A stretch of DNA of 64,000 nt from Streptomyces canus 299MFChir4.1 (GTDB lineage Bacteria > Actinomycetota > Actinomycetes > Streptomycetales > Streptomycetaceae). Under the pieces are notes generated by a model that saw only the letters and a list, made by a program, of their open reading frames with translations, was not told where the DNA came from and searched no databases. Of the stretch, positions 25,677 to 33,291 are shown one piece after another (the stretch's first letter is position 1; every line of letters begins with the position of its first letter). Position numbers and translations under genes: made by a program. The stretch covers positions 89,064 to 153,063 of the forward strand of contig NZ_KB911601.1 in assembly GCF_000383615.1 (NCBI RefSeq), read 5' to 3'.

Positions 25677-27082
25677 CGGACCAGGTCTCGATGACCATCG
25701 GCGGCGACGCCGTCACCACTTCGAGGTCATTCGAGGTGGTCGACCCCGCCACCGGCGCACCGTTCGCCACTGCGCCCGAGTGCACGAAGGACCAGCTCGA
25801 CCAGGCTATGCAGTCCGCCCAGGAGGCGTACCGGACCTGGAGGCAGGACGAGTCCGCCAGGCGAAAGTCACTGCTTGCGGCAGCCGACGCCGTCCTCGCG
25901 GCGACCGACACGATCGCCCCCTTGCTGACCCGCGAGCAGGGAAAGCCACTCGCCGACTCCCAGATGGAAGTCCGCTCGGTGGCACTGTGGCTGCGTCACT
26001 TCGCCGGCCTGGAAGTCGACGACGAAATCCTCCAGGACGACGCCAAGGCCCACATCCGTGTCCAGCGCCGCCCCCTCGGAGTCGTCGCCGCGATCACCCC
26101 GTGGAACTTCCCCCTGAGTCTGGCGGCATGGAAGATCGCGCCCGCACTGCGGGCGGGCAACACCATGGTCCTCAAGCCCTCGCCCTACACACCGCTCGCG
26201 ACCCTCCTGCTCGGCCAGGTGCTGGCCGAGGTACTGCCGGCCGGCGTCCTGAACGTGGTGAGCGGCTCCGACCCCCTTGGTGCGCGCATGACGGAGCATC
26301 CCGTTCCGCGCAAGATCTCCTTCACCGGCTCAGTGGCCACCGGCAAACACGTCGCGGCCGCGGCGGCGCCGGATCTGAAGCGCATCACCTTGGAGCTAGG
26401 CGGCAACGACCCGGCGATCCTGCTCGACGACGTCGATGTCGAGGCGGTCGCCGAACGGCTCTTCTGGTCGGCCTTCCGCAACAACGGGCAGGTGTGCTCC
26501 GCGGTCAAGCGGGTGTACGCCCCGCAGGACCGCTACGACGAAGTGGTCGAAGCTCTCGCTTCCATCGCCGACGCGGTACGGGTCGGCGCCGGAAGCGACC
26601 CGGAGAGCCAGCTCGGCCCACTCAACAACGCGCCTCAGTTGGCGCGCGTGGCCGGGCTGGTCGACGACGCGGTCAGCCGCGGGGGGCAAGCCGTCGTCGG
26701 CGGGGCCGCCGTCGACGGCCCCGGCTTCTTCTACCAGCCGACCATCCTGCGAGGGGTCGCCCACGGCATGGCCGTCGTCGATGAGGAGCAGTTCGGGCCG
26801 GTGCTCCCGGTACTGCCCTACCGGTCCGTGGACGAGGCGGTCGAGCGCGCCAACGGCACTCACTTCGGGCTCTCGGGCTCGGTCTGGGGCACCGACGCCG
26901 ACCGCGCGGCGGCCGTGGCCGATGAACTGGACTGCGGCACCGCCTGGGTCAACACCCACCTCGCCCTCCGTCCCGACCAGCCCTTCGGCGGTGCGAAGTG
27001 GAGCGGCATCGGCGTGGAGAACGGGCATTGGGGGCTGCACTCCTTCACCGAGGTGAAGGTGCTGCACCGGAGCCGCGCGTGA
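25673..27082 (+). CDS. NAD(P)-dependent aldehyde dehydrogenase
   Basis: This 469-residue enzyme oxidises an aldehyde to the acid. It shows AAITPWNFPLSLAAWKIAPAL (cofactor fold), FTGSVATGK, LELGGNDPAIL with the general-base Glu (about 241), and NNGQVCSAVKRVY with the catalytic Cys (about 275). The length is slightly short for the family (480-500) but all landmarks are present. It is coupled by 4-nt overlaps to the BKACE gene before it and the unknown gene after it. The aldehyde could come from an amine transaminated by the 19466-20770 enzyme, or from ring-side-chain breakdown. Confidence 0.93.
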   Translation: MTDQVSMTIGGDAVTTSRSFEVVDPATGAPFATAPECTKDQLDQAMQSAQEAYRTWRQDESARRKSLLAAADAVLAATDTIAPLLTREQGKPLADSQMEVRSVALWLRHFAGLEVDDEILQDDAKAHIRVQRRPLGVVAAITPWNFPLSLAAWKIAPALRAGNTMVLKPSPYTPLATLLLGQVLAEVLPAGVLNVVSGSDPLGARMTEHPVPRKISFTGSVATGKHVAAAAAPDLKRITLELGGNDPAILLDDVDVEAVAERLFWSAFRNNGQVCSAVKRVYAPQDRYDEVVEALASIADAVRVGAGSDPESQLGPLNNAPQLARVAGLVDDAVSRGGQAVVGGAAVDGPGFFYQPTILRGVAHGMAVVDEEQFGPVLPVLPYRSVDEAVERANGTHFGLSGSVWGTDADRAAAVADELDCGTAWVNTHLALRPDQPFGGAKWSGIGVENGHWGLHSFTEVKVLHRSRA

Positions 27083-28398
27083 CTGACCCGTCGGCCGCCC
27101 CGGTCATCGATGCCATAGCCCGAGAGCCGCTGTCGGCCGCCCAGCAGACCCGCTTGCACCGAGCCATCTGGGCCGAACGCGGCCGGCTGTTGGATGTCCC
27201 GGTCACGGTCACCCCGTGCCCCTACGACGACGCACAGCTACTCGACCTCCGGCGCGAGGGCCGCGCCGTCGGGTACCTGCCGCACGAACTCAGCTCGCAC
27301 CTCACGAGGGACCGGTTCCGGACGGTGTTCCCGGACATGGACTCCTACGCGGAGTCCCCGGCCAACGGCTTCACCAACGCTGCCGACGTCTGGGGGTGGT
27401 TCGACTACGAGGCTGCCCGCGAAGCGCCCTGGCTCGACCTCGACGAGCCGGCCACGCTGAAGGCGATCGCAGCGGCCGGGCGGACCATGCTGACCCTCGA
27501 CCAGTACATCGTGGCCAGCCAGGACCAGCATGTGCTGACCGGCCGTTACCTCGATGACCGGCGCAGCTGGTCACGGCTGGCCACGTCCTACGACGGCCGC
27601 ACCATCGCGGCGCGCTTCGACGGTGACCAGCCGGAGGAGGGCCGCGAGAACGAACCGCCCACCCCCGGCTCCCTGCTGGTCGCCTACGACCTCCAGCCCA
27701 GCGACAACGGCCTAATGCTCGGGGCCCGCACACGGTCGGCGACCCCACCTTTGAAGGCCCTCTGGGACGACCTGTGGACACGGACCACCGACGCCTACGT
27801 CCGGGCCGGTTACCCCGCCCGGCTCGGCACCGCTCCTGCCGACTACCTCGCCGGACTGCCACGCGTCCCGCAGCAGCCCGCCGCCTATACGCACCGCTTC
27901 GCCGTACCTCTGCTCGTCGAGCCACGCATCCCCTGGCGGGAGCAGGCCCGGCTCCTCGGCGTCCGCCTTTCGAGCCAGTCCCAGCGCTTCTCCTTCGAGG
28001 CCGTCGATCCGGCCGCGAGCCCGGACAGACCCTATGTCGGCTGGTTCAACGCGTGGCACGCCCGCTTCCCCGGGCCCATCAGTTCGATCGACGCACGTGC
28101 CCAGCTCGCCGACGACGAGCGCGGCGCCACGCCGATCGAGCTGCTGGCGATGAACACGGCACTGCCCGACCTGGTGCGGACATCGCGCTTCTTCGAGGCG
28201 GTCGGCTTCGTGATGACCACACCCACCACCGAGCACATCACCAACCGCAGCCCTGGTCGCTGCCTGTCCCTGTACCGCTGGCGGGGAGCGCCGGAACTCG
28301 GCGCCAACCAGCACCCCATGCCCTACCCGATGTTCCGGCCCCTCGTCCGGGGGCGGGACGTCACCACCTTTTCTGCGACGACTGAGGAACGCCGATGA
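27079..28398 (+). CDS. Unrecognised 439-residue protein in the catabolic operon
   Basis: GTG 27079 overlaps the aldehyde dehydrogenase stop (GTGA), and the gene's own TGA overlaps the next ATG (ATGA), so it is certainly translated within this operon. I do not recognise the family. The protein is soluble, with no signal peptide or membrane segment. It has aromatic-rich blocks (NAADVWGWFDYEAAREAPWL, YVGWFNAWHARFPGP) and a His/Asn/Pro-rich end (ELGANQHPMPYPMFRPL). No Rossmann, P-loop or iron-sulfur motif was found. Its strict embedding suggests a catalytic or accessory role in the same pathway. Confidence 0.85.
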   Translation: MTDPSAAPVIDAIAREPLSAAQQTRLHRAIWAERGRLLDVPVTVTPCPYDDAQLLDLRREGRAVGYLPHELSSHLTRDRFRTVFPDMDSYAESPANGFTNAADVWGWFDYEAAREAPWLDLDEPATLKAIAAAGRTMLTLDQYIVASQDQHVLTGRYLDDRRSWSRLATSYDGRTIAARFDGDQPEEGRENEPPTPGSLLVAYDLQPSDNGLMLGARTRSATPPLKALWDDLWTRTTDAYVRAGYPARLGTAPADYLAGLPRVPQQPAAYTHRFAVPLLVEPRIPWREQARLLGVRLSSQSQRFSFEAVDPAASPDRPYVGWFNAWHARFPGPISSIDARAQLADDERGATPIELLAMNTALPDLVRTSRFFEAVGFVMTTPTTEHITNRSPGRCLSLYRWRGAPELGANQHPMPYPMFRPLVRGRDVTTFSATTEERR

Positions 28399-29312
28399 GC
28401 ACGCACTTCATGCAGCAGGTACTCCAGGACCACATCGACGCCGGCCACGGATCGCAGACGGTGTGGTGGGACGAGAAGCGCATTCCGCTCGACAGCATCG
28501 GGAAGCGGGTCACCGACCTGCTGGACCTGCGTGGCCGGCGTGCGGTCGTCACGGGTGGCGCGGGTATCAACCTCGGCCAGGCTTGCGTGAACAGGCTGGC
28601 CGGGCTGGGCGCGGACGTCGCGGTGGTCGACCTGAGCGCGGAGCAGGTACGTCAGCGCGGGTTCTCCAGGCACCCGTCCGCACCGGACGCGGCCGGCGTC
28701 GCTGCCGCGGCGGCCGAGAAATGGGGCACCAAGGTCATCCCGATCCACGGCGACGTCATGGACTGGGACGGCGTACAGAGCGTCATGTCCGAGGCCGCCG
28801 AGGCGCTGGGCGGCATCGACATCCTGGTCAACAACGCGGCTGATGTCGTCGTCGGAGACTTCGTCACCTTCGGGCGCGAGGAGATCGACCGGTCCGTCCG
28901 CGGCACGCTGACCGGACCGATGTACTGCACGCGCGCCGTGCTCGACCACATGCTGCCCCAGGGCAAGGGCCGGATCATCAACATCGGCTCCGAGGCGGGA
29001 AGTTCGGCCATGCCGTGGCTCACCGTGTACGGCGCCCTGAAGGCCGGACTCGGGCAGTTCACCCGGTTCCTGGGCAAGGAGCTCGGACCCCAGGGGATCC
29101 AGGTCCTCGGGGTCAACGCCGGCTCGATGTGGGGCCCGGACCGTCCGCTGACCGAGGACCGTCCCGAGACGCTCTACCCCCGCGGTAGGACCGCCATCCA
29201 GCGCTACGAGCTGCCCGAGGAAGTCGCGAACATGGTGGCCTTCCTCGCCAGCGACGCGGCCAGCGCGATGAACGGGGCCATGATCGACATGGGCGGGGGG
29301 ATGGCGGTTTGA
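28395..29312 (+). CDS. SDR family oxidoreductase
   Basis: A 305-residue short-chain dehydrogenase with about 45 extra N-terminal residues before the Rossmann fold. The fold begins RRAVVTGGAGINLGQACV, an unusual variant in which Gly-Xaa-Gly is followed by Asn-Leu-Gly. NNAADVV stands at the NNAG position. Catalytic residues are in NIGSEAGSS and YGALKAGLG (Tyr, Lys). The tail GAMIDMGGGMAV is typical. ATG 28395 overlaps the preceding stop by 4 nt. The hairpin at 29316-29361 follows at once, so this probably ends the BKACE operon or forms an attenuator before the next set. Confidence 0.88.
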   Translation: MSTHFMQQVLQDHIDAGHGSQTVWWDEKRIPLDSIGKRVTDLLDLRGRRAVVTGGAGINLGQACVNRLAGLGADVAVVDLSAEQVRQRGFSRHPSAPDAAGVAAAAAEKWGTKVIPIHGDVMDWDGVQSVMSEAAEALGGIDILVNNAADVVVGDFVTFGREEIDRSVRGTLTGPMYCTRAVLDHMLPQGKGRIINIGSEAGSSAMPWLTVYGALKAGLGQFTRFLGKELGPQGIQVLGVNAGSMWGPDRPLTEDRPETLYPRGRTAIQRYELPEEVANMVAFLASDAASAMNGAMIDMGGGMAV

Positions 29313-29315
29313 GCA

Positions 29316-29361
29316 GGTCGCGAACCTGTTACGGCAACGTCCTCGGCAGCGGTTCGCGACC
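29316..29361. terminator. Hairpin after the SDR, terminator or attenuator
   Basis: GGTCGCGAACC (29316-29326) and GGTTCGCGACC (29351-29361) are exact 11-bp complements with a 24-nt loop. It starts 3 nt after the SDR stop and lies 148 nt before the next start. It may end the upstream transcript or control read-through into the 29509-32215 set. Confidence 0.55.
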
Positions 29362-29508
29362 GGTTCACCGCAGCGGAACGCAGTCGTGGCTGACTGCCCA
29401 GCACCAGTGTTGACTACGGGCGCCCAGGGGCCGACAAACCCGGGACCGATGCCCGCGGCGCATCCGGATGAACCGGTTCGCGTCATCCCCGACGCTCAAG
29501 GAGAGACC

Positions 29509-29589
29509 ATGAAGGCCGGAGTCCACCGAAAGACCCTCAGTTCCAAGGGACTCGAGGTCATCACCATCGATGGCGGCGCATCCCGGTGA
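29509..29589 (+). CDS. 26-residue ORF coupled to the 354-aa gene
   Basis: A short frame with a textbook AAGGAG 5 nt before ATG 29509. Its stop overlaps the next start (GTGA at 29586-29589). The peptide is basic at its start (MKAGVHRKTLSSKG) and ends GLEVITIDGGASR; it has no Cys. The strong ribosome-binding site and overlap argue that it is translated, either as a leader peptide coupling translation or as a small functional protein. A remnant of a longer lost gene is also possible. Confidence 0.6.
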   Translation: MKAGVHRKTLSSKGLEVITIDGGASR

Positions 29590-30650
29590 CGGCCGCGACA
29601 GTGATCGGCGAATCCGAGTCCGCGCTGAGCGACGCGTTCGCCCAGCGCGGCTGGACCGACGGGCTGCCCGTCACCGTACCGACGGCCGAGCGGGTGCACG
29701 CCTGCCTCGCCGCGGCGGGCCGGGAGCCTGACGAGGTCCTGCTCAGCGTCGAGGAGAACCGGCGTGACGTCACCGTCCGGCTGGCCGCGGTCAACGCCGT
29801 GCTGGCCGGCTGCGCCGCGGAGCATTTCCCCGTCGTGGTGGCCGCGATCGAGGGCTGGGCAGACCGACGATGGGGTGCGGGCGACCGGACGTACTTCTAC
29901 ATGTCCAACGCGAGCACCGGCGGCGGGGCACAGCTCACCGTCGTGAACGGGCCGGTGCGGCACGCGCTCGGCATGAACAGCGGAACCAACCTCTACGCCC
30001 CCGCCGCCCATGCGAATGTGGCCATCGGGCGGGCTCTTCGGCTGATCCTCCGCAACGTCCTCGGTTTCACTCCGGACAGCCTGGACCAAGCGACACAGGG
30101 CCACCCGGGCAAACTCGGCTTCTGCCTAGCGGAGAACGAGGAGCAGTCGCCCTGGGAACCGCTGCACGTCGAGCACGGCTTCGGCACGCAGGACAGCACC
30201 GTGATGGTGATGAGCGGCCGGGGCCCCGAGCCGATCGAAAACCGCACCGGCAGCAGCGCCGAGGGCATCCTGTACACCATCGCGGACACCCTCTCCCGGC
30301 TCGGCGCCATGATGCCCGGTGGCCCGGTGGTCGTGGTCATGGGGCCGGAACACGCCGACATCGTCGGCTCCAAGCACGGCTGGTCGAAGCAGGAGGCCAG
30401 GCAATTCCTCTACGAGAACTTCCGGCGACCGGTCGCCGACCTGGCCAGAGCCGAACTCAAGTTCCGGCCGGACCCGGTGCGGGACAGGACCGAGGGTGGC
30501 ATCACCTATCGCTACGGGGCGCGGGACCCGGGAGACATCGCGTTGATCGTGGCCGGGGGCCGCAACGCCGGCATCTCCTCGGTGATCACCAGCTGGTGCT
30601 ACGCCACGCCGCCGGGCGAGTTCATCCTCGCGCCGGTCCGGGTGCCCTGA
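29586..30650 (+). CDS. Conserved unnamed protein found with UGSC proteins
   Basis: The 354-residue product starts at GTG 29586, overlapping the small ORF. I know its blocks (NGPVRHALGMNSGTNLYAP, IGRALRLILRNVLG, HPGKLGFCLAENEEQSPWE, LHVEHGFG) as a conserved actinobacterial and proteobacterial family, but not its function. It has few Cys residues, including one in GFCLAENEE and one in SWCYATPP. It is soluble, without a signal peptide. It lies directly upstream of a UGSC-family gene and a thioredoxin-reductase-like gene. A redox-dependent enzyme served by those two is the inference. Confidence 0.8.
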   Translation: MTAATVIGESESALSDAFAQRGWTDGLPVTVPTAERVHACLAAAGREPDEVLLSVEENRRDVTVRLAAVNAVLAGCAAEHFPVVVAAIEGWADRRWGAGDRTYFYMSNASTGGGAQLTVVNGPVRHALGMNSGTNLYAPAAHANVAIGRALRLILRNVLGFTPDSLDQATQGHPGKLGFCLAENEEQSPWEPLHVEHGFGTQDSTVMVMSGRGPEPIENRTGSSAEGILYTIADTLSRLGAMMPGGPVVVVMGPEHADIVGSKHGWSKQEARQFLYENFRRPVADLARAELKFRPDPVRDRTEGGITYRYGARDPGDIALIVAGGRNAGISSVITSWCYATPPGEFILAPVRVP

Positions 30651-30704
30651 GGGCGCACACCGAGCAGACACCACCGACAACAACCCAGGAGCAAGGAGGT
30701 CCCG

Positions 30705-31292
30705 ATGGCGGTCGAGGCGTTGGTCCCCGTACCGGACGATGCGGTCGCGGAGGTGAGGACGGCGACACGGCCGGCGCGCACCGAGAAGCTGGTGGTCGGT
30801 CTCCTCGCCAACACCAAGCGGAACGCGCCGGAGCTCCTGAAGGCCGTCGCGGCGCTTCTCGAGCCTGAACTCCCTGGCGTCGAGTTCGTCGGCCCGGTCG
30901 TCACCGAGGGGGTGATGCTCCCGTCCGCAGCGCAGCTGGACGACATGGTCGACCGCTGTGACGTCGTCCTCACGGGCCTCGGTGACTGCGGGTCCTGCTC
31001 GGCGACGACGATGCACGTCGCCACGGACTTCGAGGCGCGCGGCGTCCCGGCCGCCGCCATCTGCACGGAGCCGTTCCTCGCCTCTGCGTCCGCCATGGCC
31101 GCGCGCCGGGGCCTGCCGGGATATGTCTTCGCCCGCGTCGCCCACCCCGTGTCGAGTCTGGAGCAGCACGAGATCGAGGAGCGCGCCCGGCAAGCCCTGC
31201 CGCAAGTACTGACCATCCTGGGCATCGACGCACTCAGGGAAGCAGCACGCCGCGAGGAGCTCGTGGCCGGGATCGGCGAGGTGGCCGGATGA
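30705..31292 (+). CDS. UGSC family protein, Cys form (CGSC)
   Basis: A 195-residue protein with GLGDCGSCSATTMHVA. The C95-G-S-C98 motif is the all-Cys version of the U-G-S-C motif that names this family, in which selenocysteine can replace the first Cys. The motif sits after a beta-strand (DVVLTG), as redox motifs often do. A perfect AAGGAGG precedes ATG 30705. The TGA overlaps the flavoprotein start by 4 nt. The function of the family is not known to me; a thiol-redox carrier or reductase is likely. Confidence 0.82.
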   Translation: MAVEALVPVPDDAVAEVRTATRPARTEKLVVGLLANTKRNAPELLKAVAALLEPELPGVEFVGPVVTEGVMLPSAAQLDDMVDRCDVVLTGLGDCGSCSATTMHVATDFEARGVPAAAICTEPFLASASAMAARRGLPGYVFARVAHPVSSLEQHEIEERARQALPQVLTILGIDALREAARREELVAGIGEVAG

Positions 31293-32215
31293 GCGACGCC
31301 AACGAGTACGACGTTGCGGTGGTCGGCGGTGGACTCGCCGCCCTGTCCACGGGTCTGTTCGCGGCGGGCTTCGGCCTGCGCACAGTGGTGGTGACCGAGA
31401 TCGTGATGGGTGGCGAACTGATCAACCTCGAGGAGGTGGTGCACTTCCCCGGGATGTCCGATCCGATCTCCGGCAGTGAGCTGGCCAGCCGCGTCGAGGC
31501 GCAAGCGCTGGCGGCGGGTGCCGAGTTCGTGTTCGACGACGTCACCGAAATCGCCAAGGACGGCACCGGTTTCGCCGTTCGCGGCCTCGAAACAGACATC
31601 CGGTCTCGGACAGTCGTCGCCGCTATGGGAGCCGGCCGCCGACGTCTGGGCGTGGAGGGTGAAAGCGATCTGGAAGGTCGTGGCATCTCCTACTGCGGCA
31701 CGTGCGACGGCCCGCTCTTCAAGGAAAAGTCTGTCGCTGTCATCGGAGACCACGACTTCGCCGGTCGCGAGGCGCTGGTCGTCGCCCGCTACGCATCGGC
31801 CGTCACCTTGATCACTCGCCGTGCGGAGCCCGACCTCTCCGACGCGACCAGGTCGGCCATCGACGAGAGCGACCGGATCCGTGTGCTGTCCCACGCGCAG
31901 GTGGAGACGCTGACGAACTCCGACGGGACGCTGGGAGCGGTCCAGGTCCGCGACCTCGAGACAGACGGAATCTCCGGCATCGACGTCGCGGGACTCTTCG
32001 TCAACGCCGGCCTGGAGCCGAGGTCGTCGCTGCTGCGGGGCCTGGTGGATCTCGACGCGGATGGCTTTGTACGTGTGGATGTCGGCATGAGGACCTCCCT
32101 GGAGGGGCTGCTCGCGGTGGGTGAGCTCAGGTCAGACTTCGTCGGCTACGCGGTCGCCGCGGCCGGTGACGGCGCTGCCGCCGCGGGGTCGGCGCGCCGC
32201 CTCATCAGGAGCTAG
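31289..32215 (+). CDS. Thioredoxin-reductase-like flavoprotein with altered NAD(P)H site
   Basis: This 308-residue protein aligns end to end with TrxB. The FAD motif is VAVVGGGLAALSTGLFAAG, the redox pair is C136-G-T-C139 (YCGTCDGPLF) at the TrxB position, and the second FAD block ends LLAVGELRSDFVGYAVAAAGDG. The second nucleotide motif, normally GGGDSA, reads AVIGDHDFAGREAL, and the usual HRR after it is TRRAEP. NADPH binding may thus be weakened or changed. It is translationally coupled to the UGSC gene, so it probably reduces that protein rather than thioredoxin. Confidence 0.85.
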   Translation: MSDANEYDVAVVGGGLAALSTGLFAAGFGLRTVVVTEIVMGGELINLEEVVHFPGMSDPISGSELASRVEAQALAAGAEFVFDDVTEIAKDGTGFAVRGLETDIRSRTVVAAMGAGRRRLGVEGESDLEGRGISYCGTCDGPLFKEKSVAVIGDHDFAGREALVVARYASAVTLITRRAEPDLSDATRSAIDESDRIRVLSHAQVETLTNSDGTLGAVQVRDLETDGISGIDVAGLFVNAGLEPRSSLLRGLVDLDADGFVRVDVGMRTSLEGLLAVGELRSDFVGYAVAAAGDGAAAAGSARRLIRS

Positions 32216-32225
32216 CCGTATACGG
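32216..32225. promoter_or_regulatory. Palindrome CCGTATACGG after the flavoprotein gene
   Basis: A perfect 10-bp palindrome starting at the base after the flavoprotein stop. It resembles neither the IclR-type nor the LacI-type sites. It may belong to the promoter of the SDR at 32338. Confidence 0.25.
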
Positions 32226-32284
32226 ATGCGATGAGTCTTCCCCGGAGCGGGCAGGGCCTGGTCAGGCAACCGCGGTGGCGCCAG

Positions 32285-32305
32285 CCAGGGTGCAACGCAC
32301 CCTGG
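32285..32305. promoter_or_regulatory. 9-bp-arm palindrome upstream of an SDR gene
   Basis: CCAGGGTGC (32285-32293) and GCACCCTGG (32297-32305) are exact complements separated by AAC. The site lies 33 nt before ATG 32338, a typical place for a repressor. A TetR- or MarR-type operator would fit; no such gene is adjacent. Confidence 0.45.
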
Positions 32306-32337
32306 TTCACCGCAGCGCGGGCACCAAAAATGGAGCC

Positions 32338-33069
32338 ATGACCGATTCGAAGATCATCCTTGTCACCGGCGCCAGCAGCGGCATTGGTGCGGCAGTGGCG
32401 GCGCATCTGGCCGCCGAAGGACATCACGTCGTGGCCGGGGCTCGGCGCGAGGACCGCCTCACCGGACTGGCCGACCGGGTCCGTGCAGCCGGCGGCAGCA
32501 TCGACGTGCGGCGCCTCGACGTCACCGACCGCGCGGACGTCGCCGCGTTCGTCGACGCCGCGGTGGCCGAGCACGGGCGGGTGGACGTCCTCGTCAACAA
32601 CGCCGGGGTGATGCCGATGTCCCGGCTGGATGCGCTGCTCGTCGATCAGTGGGATCAGATGATCGACGTCAATGTGCGCGGGCTGCTGCACGGCATCGCG
32701 GCGACGCTGCCGCACTTCCAGCGGCAGGGTGGTGGACACTTCGTCACGATGGGGTCCACCGCGGCGCACGAACTCGTGCCGACGGGCGCGGTGTATTGCG
32801 CGACGAAGTTCGCGGCGTGGGCGATCACCGAGGGCCTGCGCCTGGAGGTCGACCCGTCGATCCGGGTGACGACCATCTCCCCCGGTGTGGTGGAATCCGA
32901 AATCGCCGAAACCATCACCGACCCGACTGCGGCCCAGGCGATCAAGGAATACCGGGCGGCCGGCGCCATCTCGCCGGATTCGATCGCCCGCGCGATCGCC
33001 TTTGCCATCGGAGAGCCGGCGGACGTGGACGTCAACGAGTTGATCATCCGGCCGACCGTGGCACGCTGA
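32338..33069 (+). CDS. SDR family oxidoreductase
   Basis: A 243-residue classical SDR with GASSGIGAAVAAHLAAEG (cofactor loop), NNAGVMP, GSTAAH and YCATKFAAW (catalytic Tyr and Lys). The Arg in GARREDR after strand 2 suggests NADP preference. The end VNELIIRPTVAR is that of the YdfG/serine-dehydrogenase-like group, which acts on 3-hydroxy acids and a wide range of alcohols. ATG 32338 follows a GGAGCC site. It is closely similar in layout to the SDR at 52383-53201. The gene is separated from the UGSC set by 122 nt. Confidence 0.9.
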   Translation: MTDSKIILVTGASSGIGAAVAAHLAAEGHHVVAGARREDRLTGLADRVRAAGGSIDVRRLDVTDRADVAAFVDAAVAEHGRVDVLVNNAGVMPMSRLDALLVDQWDQMIDVNVRGLLHGIAATLPHFQRQGGGHFVTMGSTAAHELVPTGAVYCATKFAAWAITEGLRLEVDPSIRVTTISPGVVESEIAETITDPTAAQAIKEYRAAGAISPDSIARAIAFAIGEPADVDVNELIIRPTVAR

Positions 33070-33091
33070 TGACGCACCGTTGACTCTGCAC

Positions 33092-33135
33092 AGAAGGGGC
33101 GCCCCGGCTCTGGCCGGCTCTGGGGCGCCCCTTCT
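33092..33135. terminator. Bidirectional terminator hairpin
   Basis: AGAAGGGGCGCCCC (33092-33105) and GGGGCGCCCCTTCT (33122-33135) are exact 14-bp complements with a 16-nt loop. It lies between the convergent SDR (ends 33069) and the 47-residue gene (ends 33148). This marks the end of the long minus-strand catabolic operon. Confidence 0.75.
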
Positions 33136-33147
33136 CGGTGTCTGTGC

Positions 33148-33291
33148 TCAGCGGACGTTGACGTAGGCGACCTTGTCGTCGTCCCGCCGCACGCAGATGA
33201 CGGCGGTCTCCGACAGCGGGCCTACGGCGCCCGGGTGATCGCGTCCGCCGACGCAGTCGACGGGATCGTGGCGCAGGTGCGGCGCGGTCAC
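33148..33291 (-). CDS. 47-residue protein at the end of the aromatic operon
   Basis: GTG 33291 overlaps the crotonase stop (GTGA), the coupling seen across this operon, and the frame has strong GC third-position bias. The translation begins VTAPHLRHDPVDCVGG and ends ETAVICVRRDDDKVAYVNVR, with two Cys and two early His residues. I do not recognise a family. The terminator begins 12 nt after it. A small accessory protein is plausible. Confidence 0.55.
   Translation of the reverse strand: MTAPHLRHDPVDCVGGRDHPGAVGPLSETAVICVRRDDDKVAYVNVR

Noticed and set aside
28971..29312. Possible selenocysteine insertion near the UGSC genes
   Set aside because: The UGSC gene uses Cys codons (TGC) at both motif positions and the TGA of the 26-aa ORF fits a normal stop-start overlap, so no in-frame Sec codon is needed.
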